From Gammaproteobacteria bacterium RIFCSPLOWO2_12_47_11 (GTDB lineage Bacteria > Pseudomonadota > Gammaproteobacteria > Eutrophobiales > Eutrophobiaceae): a stretch of 37,192 nucleotides of DNA. The position numbers and the translations under genes were made by a program. Below, in pieces: positions 1 to 10,267 of the stretch. The first letter of the stretch is position 1. Every line of letters starts with the position of its first letter. The notes under the pieces were generated by a model, which was given only the letters and a program-made list of their open reading frames with translations, was not told the origin of the DNA and did no database searches. The stretch spans positions 1 through 37,192 of the forward strand of contig MGYU01000100.1 in the NCBI GenBank assembly GCA_001801885.1. The letters are read 5' to 3'.

Positions 1-2604
1 GTCAGCGGCGGCTTCGGCAGTGACACCTTCAATTTCAATACATCAACCTTCGTTTCCGGCGGAGTGTCCGGCGATTCAGCTACTGATGTGTTCAATGTGG
101 ATTTCGATGTCACGGCCAACCTGTTTGGCGGCAGTGGTGACGACACGTTCAATCTGAATGCGAACCTCTCCGGCGATATCGACGCCGGTTCCGGGGACGA
201 TACCGTCAACTTCAATGCGAGCTTGGTGTCCGGCAACGTGTTCGGCAACGTCGGCGATGACACCTTCAATTTCAGTACGACGGTCAATATCACGGATGAT
301 GTCACCGGCGGCACGGGGGATGATACGTTTAACATCTTTAGTAATGTCACGGCCAGCCTGTTCGGCGAAGATGGCAACGATACGTTCAATTTCAATGCTA
401 ACGTATCCGGCGTGGTAGATGGTAATACCGGCAATGATACCTTCAATTTCAATACATCAGTGGCCGTCACCGGAGATGTCTTCGGCAGTGACGGCAATGA
501 TGTTTTCAATGTGTCCTTCGATGTCACTGCGGACCTGATCGGTGGTAGTGCTGATGACACGTTCAATCTGAACGCAAATGTATTTGGCGATGTATTTGGC
601 AATGCCGGCATCGATACGTTTATATTGGATGGGTCTGGCAACGTCACTGGCACGACCGGGATCGATGGCGGGTTGGGCAATGACTTTTTATTCGGGAATA
701 ACTCCACCAATACCTGGAACATCACGGCGCTGAATAAAGGCAATCTGGTGGACGGGAACGGGACAAATCAATTTGTGAACATCGAGAACCTGACCGGTGG
801 GACAACCAATGATACGTTTATCTTTACCGGCGCAGCCGGCGGTGTAGCAGGGACTGTGAATGGTGGGGTCGGGGGCGGCACCAATACACTGGATTATTCG
901 GCTATAGCCGGTCCCGTGTCAGTGGTATTGAATGCAACGGACACGGTCGGTTTCCAGGGCACGGCGACGAGGACCGGCGGTATCAGAAATATCAACAACC
1001 TGCTGGGTAGTCCGGGCAATGATAGCCTGAGTGGCACCACAGCAGCAGGCACATGGAATCTAACGGCAACCGGCGGTACCTATACCAGTGGTAATTCCTT
1101 TACTTTTTCTACTATCGAAAATGTCAATTCACGCGGAACAGATACACTCTCCGGCGGCACGTTTGCCGGTAACATTGGTATCAGTGGGGATGCCACATGG
1201 ACTTTTGTAAACGGTACACCAATCAGTAATTCAATTACGGGTGATGGCACGTTAACCATACCCAACGGCGGTGCGGTCGTTGTCGGCCCGGGAGGCCTGA
1301 TATTGCCTGACATGGCTGCCCCTGTTCCGGGAGGGTTCACCGGTCATCTGATTATCGGTGGGGCGATTACGGATCCGACACCTACTCCCGACTCTATGGC
1401 TGATGCAGACGTGATTGTTGTTAACGCTACGAGTTTGACCGTGAATAGCGCCATTATCACAGGCGGGAATCTGACGATACTCGCAGGTGATATCTTCCTG
1501 AATAATAATATTACTGCGGGTGCTGCCGGACCGGCGGGTAAGGAACTGGTTTTGTTTGCCGTGCCGGATACCCCTGATACTACGGATGGTAATATCACTG
1601 GCGTAGTCCCCGTTACACTTGCGGCAAAAAACGCCGTGTTTATTGCGGAAGGCAATGTAGTCAATCCGAATAATATATTACTGAATTTTGCCGGTGGTTC
1701 GATTGAGGTCGCCACCGGAGCGGGAACACCGTTGTCTTTCGCTCCAGGATCAACTGCTTCGAGCCCAGGCGGCCAGACACCAACATTTAATAATATTATT
1801 GGAAACCTGCTGGCTGCAGGTGCAGGCGGTATCAATTTTCAAACAGCCATAATTGTAATTCCCAATCCGGCAGCTGACCTGGCAGGTCTGGAAGAACTGG
1901 GCTTTATCGATACCGGTCTGTTCGAACAGGAACTGACGCTGTTTGGTATTATCGGCTATGGTATTGCGCTGGCACTGGCACAGTGCGAAGAAGTTGAAGG
2001 TTGCGCCCCGAACGTTACGGAAGAAGAATTAAATGAACTGATAGTCCAACTGGAAGCACGGATTGCAGAACTGGAGAAACGTTGTGATGGTGGTGATGCT
2101 GAGGCCTGTGCCTTGGTTGAAGGATACAACGAAGAACTTGGCAAGTTCATGGCCTATCGTGAAGAGCTCCAGCAATATCTTACTGCCGGTGCAGAAGAAG
2201 AACTGGGTGATGAATTCACTGACGAGTTTGGTGGGGAAGAGCCGGCAACAGGTGCACAGGCAAGTATTAATGTTCTCGTCAGGATGCTGGAGTCGGTCAA
2301 GGCAAGGATCCAGTGGCTTGAGGGCCTCCTGACCAATCCGGAAGAGCGTGCACGCCTCGGCGCCATTACCGGTATAGAGCTGACCCTGGAAGCCTTGAAC
2401 GAGATAATCGAAGGCGCCAAGGTCCAATCGCAATTCATTGAACGGCAGATTAAACTGTTACAGGAAGGTACGCAGGCACAACAGGTAGTCCCGCCGGTAT
2501 TTACCGCTGAAGCCGCAGATTACAGCAGAATACAGACTGTGGTTTATGGTCCGTCACTTCTCGATCTGAACCAGAAATTAACGATGAATGGGAACTGGAA
2601 CTGA
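1..2604 (+). CDS. Large secreted beta-roll / filamentous-hemagglutinin-like repeat protein, 5'-partial (continues off the window edge)
   Basis: Reading frame is open from base 1 (VSGGFGSDTFNFNTS...). About ten 19-21 aa repeats of type G(S/N)xG(D/N)DTFN(F/L)NxxVxxxVF. Then FHA-like beta-strand text (AGDIFLNNNITAGAAG) and a helical, acidic C-terminal region with Cys residues. Confidence 0.8.
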   Translation, partial: VSGGFGSDTFNFNTSTFVSGGVSGDSATDVFNVDFDVTANLFGGSGDDTFNLNANLSGDIDAGSGDDTVNFNASLVSGNVFGNVGDDTFNFSTTVNITDDVTGGTGDDTFNIFSNVTASLFGEDGNDTFNFNANVSGVVDGNTGNDTFNFNTSVAVTGDVFGSDGNDVFNVSFDVTADLIGGSADDTFNLNANVFGDVFGNAGIDTFILDGSGNVTGTTGIDGGLGNDFLFGNNSTNTWNITALNKGNLVDGNGTNQFVNIENLTGGTTNDTFIFTGAAGGVAGTVNGGVGGGTNTLDYSAIAGPVSVVLNATDTVGFQGTATRTGGIRNINNLLGSPGNDSLSGTTAAGTWNLTATGGTYTSGNSFTFSTIENVNSRGTDTLSGGTFAGNIGISGDATWTFVNGTPISNSITGDGTLTIPNGGAVVVGPGGLILPDMAAPVPGGFTGHLIIGGAITDPTPTPDSMADADVIVVNATSLTVNSAIITGGNLTILAGDIFLNNNITAGAAGPAGKELVLFAVPDTPDTTDGNITGVVPVTLAAKNAVFIAEGNVVNPNNILLNFAGGSIEVATGAGTPLSFAPGSTASSPGGQTPTFNNIIGNLLAAGAGGINFQTAIIVIPNPAADLAGLEELGFIDTGLFEQELTLFGIIGYGIALALAQCEEVEGCAPNVTEEELNELIVQLEARIAELEKRCDGGDAEACALVEGYNEELGKFMAYREELQQYLTAGAEEELGDEFTDEFGGEEPATGAQASINVLVRMLESVKARIQWLEGLLTNPEERARLGAITGIELTLEALNEIIEGAKVQSQFIERQIKLLQEGTQAQQVVPPVFTAEAADYSRIQTVVYGPSLLDLNQKLTMNGNWN
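1921..2200 (+). other. C-terminal 'IGYGIALALAQCE' module (copy 1)
   Basis: FGIIGYGIALALAQCEEVEGCAPNVTEEELNELIVQLEARIAELEKRC resembles FKSIGMGIALSLAQCEGQDQCQVIDADEIEQLLGALDIRINNLILR in the next gene. Confidence 0.7.
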
Positions 2605-3272
2605 TGTCCCGTATTAAGCAACTTCTGAACAAGTCTCTATTCCGTCATGCTGGCGAATGCCAGCATCCAGTAAACAATGGTTTTTACTGGATTACGTTCA
2701 TCACTTTAATTGCGTGGCTACTGGTGATAAACACACCATTCGTTTTTGCCGCTACCGGCAGGATACTCGAAGGCATAGAGGCCGAACAGGCCGATAAAAA
2801 AGCGTTGGTTGCAGAAGCGAATATTTTCAAATCCATTGGCATGGGCATTGCGCTTTCACTGGCACAATGTGAAGGCCAGGATCAATGCCAGGTAATAGAT
2901 GCCGATGAAATAGAACAATTACTAGGTGCATTGGATATACGGATTAATAATCTTATATTACGCCAGGGTGGAGGTGAAGGAGAGTATACGGAAGTGCTCA
3001 CTGTATATATTGATCAGCGTGAAAAATATTTGAAGTATCAGGACAAACTGGAAGAAATAATCGGAACAGAAGCAGCAGTAGATGAAACAGCGCAAGACGC
3101 TCCTGAAACACAGGCATTTGGCACGGATGAACAGGAAGGAGGGGTTGATTTAAGTATCTTCGAGGATGTTGAGGTTGAGGAAGACCTCGGTGGTGATGCA
3201 GGCCCCGGTGCTGATGAAATTCCCAGTGGTGAAACGTTTGAAGATGAATATAGTCCGGAAGATATTCAGTAA
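2604..3272 (+). CDS. Small secreted protein containing the same IGxGIALxLAQCE module plus an acidic tail; signal-peptide-like N-terminus
   Basis: 222 aa ORF; its ATG overlaps the upstream TGA (TGATG). Hydrophobic stretch WITFITLIAWLLVINTPFVFA. Module similarity to the end of the preceding CDS. Confidence 0.75.
   Translation: MSRIKQLLNKSLFRHAGECQHPVNNGFYWITFITLIAWLLVINTPFVFAATGRILEGIEAEQADKKALVAEANIFKSIGMGIALSLAQCEGQDQCQVIDADEIEQLLGALDIRINNLILRQGGGEGEYTEVLTVYIDQREKYLKYQDKLEEIIGTEAAVDETAQDAPETQAFGTDEQEGGVDLSIFEDVEVEEDLGGDAGPGADEIPSGETFEDEYSPEDIQ
2647..2704 (+). repeat. Palindromic repeat inside the 5' coding region (copy A)
   Basis: ATGCTGGC-GAAT-GCCAGCAT hairpin (2647-2666), then CCAGTAAA...TTTACTGG (2667-2690). 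The part atccagtaaacaatggtttttactggatt...tcatca recurs imperfectly at 3264-3304. Confidence 0.65.
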
Positions 3273-3304
3273 ACAAATGGTATAACTGGATTCCCGCTCA
3301 TCAA
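3264..3304 (+). repeat. Second half-copy of the same repeat at the stop codon (copy B)
   Basis: attcagtaaacaaatggtataactggattcccgctcatca versus atccagtaaacaatggtttttactggattacgttcatca. Confidence 0.6.
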
Positions 3305-3310
3305 TTACCC

Positions 3311-3358
3311 GCCGCTCCTGCGCATCCATGCGCTCGCGGCATACCGTACATCCTGTAC
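3311..3358. repeat. Double hairpin intergenic element
   Basis: Nested GCCGC..GCGCAT-CC-ATGCGC..GCGGC (3311-3340), then GTACA-TCC-TGTAC (3346-3358). Confidence 0.6.
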
Positions 3359-3393
3359 ATAATCACCAATTGCTATTCACTAATCACTGTCAG

Positions 3394-4470
3394 TTAATCA
3401 AACCACGGCGGTACTTCCAGTACCACCAATACCGCGGCCACGATCAACCAGACTATGGTGATCGGAATAAAAACCTTCCAGCCGAGCCGCATAATCTGAT
3501 CATAACGATAGCGCGGGAAGGTTGCACGTAACCATAAAAACAAAAACAGGAACGATGATGTCTTGGCCAGCAGCCAGAATACGCTTGGTGCACCTAAAAC
3601 AGGAACACCCTGGAACGGTGACAACCAGCCTCCAAAAAACATGATCGAGCATAATATTGCTATCAGGATCATATTGGCATATTCCGCCATGAAAAATACG
3701 GAAAAGGCCATGCCTCCATATTCGACATGAAATCCGGCCACGATCTCTGATTCACCTTCAGTCACGTCAAAGGGTGCACGATTGGTCTCGGCCACACCCG
3801 AAATGAAATAGACACCCACTAAGGGAAGCAACGGCAACCAGAACCAGTGGATGATACTGCCATCCTGGGCTGCGACAATGTCACCAAGATTAAGGCTTCC
3901 TGATGCGATCAATACACCAACCAGGGCAAATCCCATGGCTATCTCATAGGCAACGATCTGGGCCACAGATCGCATAGCGCCGAGAAAGGCATATTTCGAA
4001 TTGGATGCCCAACCGGCAATGATGATGCCGTAGACTGCAAGTGAGGTCAGCGCCAGGATATACAACAAACCGGCGTTAATATCAGAAAGCACCAATACAT
4101 CATTAAACGGGATCACTGCCCAGGCGGCGAGGGATGGCGCGACCGAGAGTATGGGGGCAATGATAAACAATGTCTTGCTGGCGCCACTCGGTATGATGAT
4201 CTCCTTGAAGATCAATTTCATGGCATCGGCGATCGGCTGCAGCCAGCCTCTCGGGCCAACACGGTTCGGTCCGATGCGAACCTGCATATAACCAATGATC
4301 TTGCGTTCGGCATACGGCAACCAGGCGACAGTGATCAACACCGGGACCAGGATCGCGACGATCTTGGTAATAATTTCCAGCATTGATACTGCATAGGGCT
4401 GAATCTCGGCAGGAAATAATGCGCCACTGATGGGAAGAAACAGATAATTACGTAACAGTTCCATCATCAC
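3394..4470 (-). CDS. nuoH: NADH-quinone oxidoreductase subunit H
   Basis: 358 aa; [33 protein letters not shown] and [26 protein letters not shown] signatures. Confidence 0.97.
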   Translation of the reverse strand: MMMELLRNYLFLPISGALFPAEIQPYAVSMLEIITKIVAILVPVLITVAWLPYAERKIIGYMQVRIGPNRVGPRGWLQPIADAMKLIFKEIIIPSGASKTLFIIAPILSVAPSLAAWAVIPFNDVLVLSDINAGLLYILALTSLAVYGIIIAGWASNSKYAFLGAMRSVAQIVAYEIAMGFALVGVLIASGSLNLGDIVAAQDGSIIHWFWLPLLPLVGVYFISGVAETNRAPFDVTEGESEIVAGFHVEYGGMAFSVFFMAEYANMILIAILCSIMFFGGWLSPFQGVPVLGAPSVFWLLAKTSSFLFLFLWLRATFPRYRYDQIMRLGWKVFIPITIVWLIVAAVLVVLEVPPWFD

Positions 4471-6848
4471 GATTTACCCAGTTTAATCTCACCATACCAT
4501 GCGCCGAGTTGTGCATGACACGGTTGCGCTGCATGTATTAATACACAACGACCCGGGATACGATTATCAATGACAACGGGTAATGTCAGGGTTTGCTCAT
4601 CCTGCTCGACTTTGGCCTTGTCACCTTCTTGCAGACCCAATTGTCTGGCAAGTGCTGCATTGATATGTGCTGCACCATCAGTAATATCTGCTGTTTGTTG
4701 CAGTGACTTCGCCCGGCGTGTGACTGGATCAATCGCATTCATCGGAATATCCGCAATTCGTTGCAGACCATGACTGTCTGATGATATTGAAACCGGTATT
4801 TTCCAGTTCACATTATTGGATGGCACCACATCAGCAATGGTCATTTGCAGTTCATCCCGGATCTCGACAGAGGTGTTGTAATCAAAACCCGGAAGATTAA
4901 ACAGATTGCCCATAACACGCAGTATCTTCCAGCCCGGACGCGCCTCACCGGCAGGTTGAACAACACCATTAAAACTCTGACTGCGGCCTTCATTATTTAT
5001 ATAGGTGCCGGAAGTTTCGGCAAATAATCCGACAGGTAACAGGACATGCGCATATGACTTCATCATATCCGTCTGGTACGCAGTCAAGCTGACGACAAAC
5101 CCGGCAGATCGCAACGCTTGTAAAGCCTGAAGGCCATTCCAGCAATCAAGTTCCGGCTCAATACCCATCAGCACATAAGCTTTTAATCCCTCTGAAAACA
5201 TGCTGCCGGCATCCAGACCGGATTTGTCAGATTTTGTGCCACCGGGCTTGCGATGCGGCAGCATACCGGCCAGGCATGCACCTGCGCTATTGGCAGATTC
5301 CGCCAGGAATCCGATCTTCACATTGGCAAGTCTTGCGATTGCACCGGCCAGTGCCCGTAAAGTTGAAAATTCAGGATGTGCTGTGGCCAGATTTCCCAAC
5401 AGGATCATACCGTTTTGCGCATCCTTTAATTTGCCCGCCATTAATCTGTGTTCATCCGTAATGGCGACTGAATTCACATGATTCATCAAGGTTGCATCGA
5501 CACCTGCTCCACCTTGCCCGGTTAATGCCTTCAGAATTCCTGTCAGTGCGGTTGCCAATCCGGCAGGTGTAACGATGATCTTTGCGCTGGTATTAAAGTT
5601 AAAATCATAATCCACCGGGTTGACAATCAGCAGACAGCAACCACGCATGGATGCCTTGCGCAACCGGTGATTGATGATTGGCTGTTCCTTGCGTACGTTA
5701 CTACCGATCAATAACACACAATCAAGCTTTTCCAGATCAACAATCCCGGTTCCCAACCAGGGAAAGAGCGGATCAGCATCCTGATCAGTAAAATCACCTT
5801 GCCGGATACGGTGATCAATATTGTGACTGCCTAGACCTCTCATTATTTTTTGCAACAGATAAAGTTCTTCCAGTGTGGACGAAGGTGATGCGAGTGTGGC
5901 AATGTTGCCGGCACCTGATTTCTTGATTACATTGTTGATACCATCGATGGCGAACTGCAGTGCAGTTTCCCAGTCTACCCCGCTCCAGGTATTGCCTTCC
6001 CTGATCATCGGCACAGTCAGACGATCAGAATGATATAACCCCTCATAACTGAAACGGTCCCGGTCCGACAACCAGACTTCATTGATCGATTCGTTCTCAG
6101 CGGGGACCACACGCTTGACCCTGTCCTGTTTGATATGAATTTGAATATTTGAACCCACGCTATCATGCGGTGCGATACTATCGCGCTGCTGCATCTCCCA
6201 GGCACGGGCGGAGAAGCGGAATGGCTTGGAGGTCAATGCGCCGACCGGGCAGATATCAATAATATTCCCGGACATTTCGGACACCATGCTCTTTTCTATG
6301 TAGGTACCGATCTCCATATGTTCCCCACGACCGGTGGCCCCCAGTTCACGCATACCCGCGATCTCCTGGCCAAACCGCACACATCGTGTGCAATGAATAC
6401 AGCGGGTCATGTCGGTCTGCACCAATGGGCCGATGTTCTTGTCCTGAACCACTCGCTTGTTTTCCTGGTAGCGAGAGACATCGCGACCATAACCCATTGC
6501 CAGATCCTGTAATTCACACTCGCCACCCTGATCGCAGATTGGGCAATCCAGCGGGTGATTGATCAACAGAAACTCCATCACCGCTTTCTGTGACTCGAGA
6601 GCACGTTGAGACCGGGTCTTTACCTTCATCCCTTCCATGACCGGCGTGGCACAGGCTGGTAATGGTTTCGGCGCTTTCTCCACATCCACGAGACACATAC
6701 GGCAATTTGCAGCTATAGACAATTTCTTGTGATAGCAGAATCGCGGCACATAGATATCATTATTATCCGTGACTTCAATCAGCATCTGCCCCTTGCGTGC
6801 CTGCAAAAGTTTGCCGTCTACTTCGATTGTTATGAGGTCAGTAGTCAT
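4467..6848 (-). CDS. nuoG: NADH-quinone oxidoreductase subunit G
   Basis: 793 aa; 2Fe-2S N-terminus ([21 protein letters not shown]), [30 protein letters not shown]. Confidence 0.97.
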   Translation of the reverse strand: MTTDLITIEVDGKLLQARKGQMLIEVTDNNDIYVPRFCYHKKLSIAANCRMCLVDVEKAPKPLPACATPVMEGMKVKTRSQRALESQKAVMEFLLINHPLDCPICDQGGECELQDLAMGYGRDVSRYQENKRVVQDKNIGPLVQTDMTRCIHCTRCVRFGQEIAGMRELGATGRGEHMEIGTYIEKSMVSEMSGNIIDICPVGALTSKPFRFSARAWEMQQRDSIAPHDSVGSNIQIHIKQDRVKRVVPAENESINEVWLSDRDRFSYEGLYHSDRLTVPMIREGNTWSGVDWETALQFAIDGINNVIKKSGAGNIATLASPSSTLEELYLLQKIMRGLGSHNIDHRIRQGDFTDQDADPLFPWLGTGIVDLEKLDCVLLIGSNVRKEQPIINHRLRKASMRGCCLLIVNPVDYDFNFNTSAKIIVTPAGLATALTGILKALTGQGGAGVDATLMNHVNSVAITDEHRLMAGKLKDAQNGMILLGNLATAHPEFSTLRALAGAIARLANVKIGFLAESANSAGACLAGMLPHRKPGGTKSDKSGLDAGSMFSEGLKAYVLMGIEPELDCWNGLQALQALRSAGFVVSLTAYQTDMMKSYAHVLLPVGLFAETSGTYINNEGRSQSFNGVVQPAGEARPGWKILRVMGNLFNLPGFDYNTSVEIRDELQMTIADVVPSNNVNWKIPVSISSDSHGLQRIADIPMNAIDPVTRRAKSLQQTADITDGAAHINAALARQLGLQEGDKAKVEQDEQTLTLPVVIDNRIPGRCVLIHAAQPCHAQLGAWYGEIKLGKS

Positions 6849-6900
6849 TTGTCAGTCGTCAGTTGTTATCAGTTACCAATCACTAATTACTAATCACCAT

Positions 6901-8208
6901 TCATGCCGCCATGTTCTTTTCGTTACCCACCATGCAGGTCTTGTGCTTGATGTGATATTCAAACTCATTCCGGAATTGTTTGACGAAACTTCTGACCGGC
7001 CACGCCGCGGCTTCACCGAGTGCACAAATCGTATGACCTTCAATCTTGCTAGCCACACTGTCCAGTTTGTCCAGGTCTTCCGGTAATCCTTTGCCATTCT
7101 CTATGCGGCTTATCACACGATATAACCAGCCGGTACCTTCACGACAGGGTGTGCATTGCCCGCATGATTCCGAATAATAGAAACGCGAGATACGTTCCAG
7201 CACACGTACCATGCAGGTGGTATCATCCATAACGATCACTGCCCCTGAACCTAACATTGATCCGGCCTTCTGGATCGATTCATAATCCATATTGGTTTCC
7301 ATCATGACATGACCCCGCACGACAGGAACGGAAGAACCACCGGGAATCACCGCCTTCAACTGGCGGCCATTGCGCACGCCACCGGCCAACTCGAGTAATT
7401 TTGCAAAAGGTGTACCCATAGGTAATTCAAAATTACCCGGATTATTGACATGACCGCTGACCGAAAAACATTTGGTGCCGCCGCTGTTCTGTACACCCAT
7501 TCCCAGAAACCAGGTGGCACCATTGCGTATGATCGATGGGACTGAAGCAAATGACTCGGTGTTATTAACCGTGGTCGGGCGTCCATAAAGACCAAAAGTC
7601 GCCGGAAACGGCGGTTTGAATCTGGGCAATCCTTTTTTCCCTTCCAGTGATTCCAGTAAGGCCGTTTCTTCACCACAGATATAAGCGCCAGCACCGAGTG
7701 TGCCATAAATATCAACGTCAACATTGCTACCCAGCACATTCTTGCCGAGATAGCCCTCGGCATAGGCCTCTTTCAGGGCCGCTTCAAAACGCCGCCAGGG
7801 TTCATCCATGAATTCACCGCGCATGTAGTTGTAGGCCACTTTGGTATTCATGGCATAACAGGCGATGGCCAGACCTTCAATAATTGCATGTGGATTGAAG
7901 CGCAGGATGTCCCGGTCCTTGCAGGTACCGGGCTCACTCTCGTCTGAATTGCAGACCACGTATCTCGGACCTTCAATATTACGCGGCATGAAGCTCCACT
8001 TGAGACCGGTCGGGAAACCCGCCCCGCCCCGTCCGCGCAGACCGGAAACCTTCACGTCTTCAATAATTTTCTCCGGGGGTATCTTTTCCCGAAGGATCTT
8101 TGTCCATGCCTCGTAACCATCGACCCGGCGATAATTCTCCAGTGTCCAGGGTTCATCAAACCGGAGCGTTGCGTAACAGACCTGATTGATATTCCTTTCT
8201 GCAGTCAT
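6901..8208 (-). CDS. nuoF: NADH-quinone oxidoreductase subunit F
   Basis: 435 aa; [50 protein letters not shown]. Confidence 0.97.
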   Translation of the reverse strand: MTAERNINQVCYATLRFDEPWTLENYRRVDGYEAWTKILREKIPPEKIIEDVKVSGLRGRGGAGFPTGLKWSFMPRNIEGPRYVVCNSDESEPGTCKDRDILRFNPHAIIEGLAIACYAMNTKVAYNYMRGEFMDEPWRRFEAALKEAYAEGYLGKNVLGSNVDVDIYGTLGAGAYICGEETALLESLEGKKGLPRFKPPFPATFGLYGRPTTVNNTESFASVPSIIRNGATWFLGMGVQNSGGTKCFSVSGHVNNPGNFELPMGTPFAKLLELAGGVRNGRQLKAVIPGGSSVPVVRGHVMMETNMDYESIQKAGSMLGSGAVIVMDDTTCMVRVLERISRFYYSESCGQCTPCREGTGWLYRVISRIENGKGLPEDLDKLDSVASKIEGHTICALGEAAAWPVRSFVKQFRNEFEYHIKHKTCMVGNEKNMAA

Positions 8209-8705
8209 TCCAGTTTATCCAGTATCTCATCCACTTTTTCCGGGGTGAGGTCTTCATAATAGACATGATCAACCATCATCATCGGCCCGCCACAACAGGC
8301 CGCCAGGCATTCCTCTTCGAGTTTCAGATAATAGCGTCCATCTTTGGTTGATTCGCCGGTTTTTATACCCAGTTTCTTTTCAATATGGGTGACTATCTCG
8401 TCAGAACCGCTCAACATGCAGGAAATATTCGTGCACACCGAAATGCTGCGACGGCCGCAGGGTTGGGTCTCCAGCATGGAATAAAATGAAACCACCTCAT
8501 ACACCGTGATCTTCGGCATCTCCAGGTAATCCGCCACAGCATCCATGAGTTCAACCGTCAAATACCCCTTGTTCTCATGCTGCACTTCCCGCAATGCCGC
8601 GAGCACCGCCGACTGTTTTTTATCAGCTGGATATTTTTTTATCCACCGATCGATCTCCTCACGGGCGTGATTTGAAAGCTCAGTTTTTTTCAATGCTTCA
8701 GTCAT
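8205..8705 (-). CDS. nuoE: NADH-quinone oxidoreductase subunit E
   Basis: 166 aa thioredoxin-like 2Fe-2S protein; [11 protein letters not shown] and [11 protein letters not shown]. Confidence 0.96.
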   Translation of the reverse strand: MTEALKKTELSNHAREEIDRWIKKYPADKKQSAVLAALREVQHENKGYLTVELMDAVADYLEMPKITVYEVVSFYSMLETQPCGRRSISVCTNISCMLSGSDEIVTHIEKKLGIKTGESTKDGRYYLKLEEECLAACCGGPMMMVDHVYYEDLTPEKVDEILDKLE

Positions 8706-8741
8706 TTTTTAAAATTTAATTATTCTTCCAATGAGCAAGTA

Positions 8742-8840
8742 TTTTGCGTTCAGGCAAGGCGCGAGGTCCTTTGCACCCGCAGCGTACACACTAGTACGTG
8801 AGGACTGCAAAGGGCCAAGCAACACAGCATGAGCGCAAAA
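8742..8840. repeat. Nested palindromic element between nuoD and nuoE
   Basis: TTTTGCGTTC/GAGCGCAAAA (outer), CCTTTGCA/TGCAAAGG (inner), CGTAC-acacta-GTACG (centre). Ends 8 nt after the nuoD stop codon. Confidence 0.7.
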
Positions 8841-8848
8841 GACGCAGC

Positions 8849-10102
8849 TCATCGGTCTATTTCGCCAAAGACTATGTCCTGCGTTCCAATTACAGCTACA
8901 ACGTCCGCCAGCATATGCCCCTGCACCATTTCATTCATCGCGGACAGGTGGGCAAAACCGGCCGCACGGATCTTCACACGATAAGGTTTATTGGCCCCGT
9001 CTGAAACAAGATAGATACCGAACTCCCCTTTCGGATGTTCCACCGCCGAATAAACCTCGCCTTCCGGTACACAATAACCTTCTGTAAACAATTTGAAATG
9101 ATGGATGAGGGATTCCATATCATCTTTCATCTCCACACGTGAGGGCGGCACCAGTTTGTGATCATCGATGATTACCGGACCGGGATTTTTACGCAGCCAG
9201 TCCACACATTGTTTAATGATCCGGTTGGACTGGCGCATTTCTTCTATACGCACCACGTAACGATCATAACAATCACCGTTGGTGCCAATCGGTATATCAA
9301 AATCCATCTGGCCATAAACTTCATAGGGTTGCTTTTTGCGCAGGTCCCAGGCAATACCGGAACCACGCAACATAGGACCGGTAAACCCCAGTTGCAGTGC
9401 CCGCTCCGGTGAAACCACACCGATACCCACCGTACGTTGCTTCCAGATCCGGTTGTCTGTCAGTAATGTTTCATATTCATCCACGGCGACCGGAAAGCGA
9501 TCAGTAAATGATTCTATGAAATCCAGCAGTGAACCCTGCCGGTTTTCATTCAGTTTTCTGACTTCTTCTGCATTGTGCCATTTCGAGGGCTGGTAATGCG
9601 GCATGGATTCCGGCAGATCACGATAGACGCCTCCGGGCCGGAAATAGGTTGCATGCATCCTGGTGCCGGAAACGGCCTCATAACAATCCATCAGGTCTTC
9701 GCGTTCGCGGAAACAGTAGAGAAATATCGTCATCGCACCGATATCGAGACCATGCGAAGCAAGCCACAAGAGGTGGTTGAGTATTCGCGTTATCTCGGAA
9801 TACATGACACGGATATACTGCGCGCGTAATGGCGGGGTGACGCCCAGCAACATCTCGATGGCACGCACATAGGCATGTTCGTTACACATCATGGAAACAT
9901 AATCGAGACGGTCCATGTATCCGATGCTCTGATTGTAGGGTTTGCTCTCGGCCAGTTTTTCGGTGGCACGGTGCAGGAGGCCGATATGCGGATCGGCGCG
10001 TTCGATGACTTCACCATCCATCTCCAGCACCAGACGCAACACCCCATGCGCCGCCGGATGCTGCGGTCCGAAGTTCATGGTCATGTTGCGTATTTCGGGC
10101 AT
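8849..10102 (-). CDS. nuoD: NADH-quinone oxidoreductase subunit D
   Basis: 417 aa; [34 protein letters not shown]. Confidence 0.97.
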   Translation of the reverse strand: MPEIRNMTMNFGPQHPAAHGVLRLVLEMDGEVIERADPHIGLLHRATEKLAESKPYNQSIGYMDRLDYVSMMCNEHAYVRAIEMLLGVTPPLRAQYIRVMYSEITRILNHLLWLASHGLDIGAMTIFLYCFREREDLMDCYEAVSGTRMHATYFRPGGVYRDLPESMPHYQPSKWHNAEEVRKLNENRQGSLLDFIESFTDRFPVAVDEYETLLTDNRIWKQRTVGIGVVSPERALQLGFTGPMLRGSGIAWDLRKKQPYEVYGQMDFDIPIGTNGDCYDRYVVRIEEMRQSNRIIKQCVDWLRKNPGPVIIDDHKLVPPSRVEMKDDMESLIHHFKLFTEGYCVPEGEVYSAVEHPKGEFGIYLVSDGANKPYRVKIRAAGFAHLSAMNEMVQGHMLADVVAVIGTQDIVFGEIDR

Positions 10103-10139
10103 AAAACTACGTTATTCCTAATAATTTTGTTTACTGTTA

Positions 10140-10267
10140 GTTTCTCTGTTTTTTATGCAAGAATTCAGAAGTTAGAATACAGAATTCAGTATTTTTATTC
10201 TGACTTCTGACTTCTGACTCCTGTATTCTTCTTTACCAATCACCAATCACCAATCACGATTCACGAA
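10140..10267. repeat. Degenerate heptamer-like tracts between nuoC and nuoD
   Basis: tctgacttctgacttctgactcctgtattc, then accaatcaccaatcaccaatcacgattcacgaattacgaatcacc. Confidence 0.7.

Noticed and set aside
64-640. Regular repeats that could be mistaken for a CRISPR array
   Set aside because: The repeat runs in-frame as a protein beta-roll, is degenerate, and has no unique spacers between constant repeats; no cas genes are present.
1080-2438. Long antisense ORFs opposite the repeat protein (e.g. 1344-1835, 2029-2433, 2154-2438)
   Set aside because: They are shadows of a strongly supported + strand frame, low-complexity, with no recognisable domains or ribosome-binding sites.
5200-10210. 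Many + strand ORFs of 60-115 aa opposite nuoG-nuoD
   Set aside because: Antisense shadow ORFs within conserved Complex I genes.
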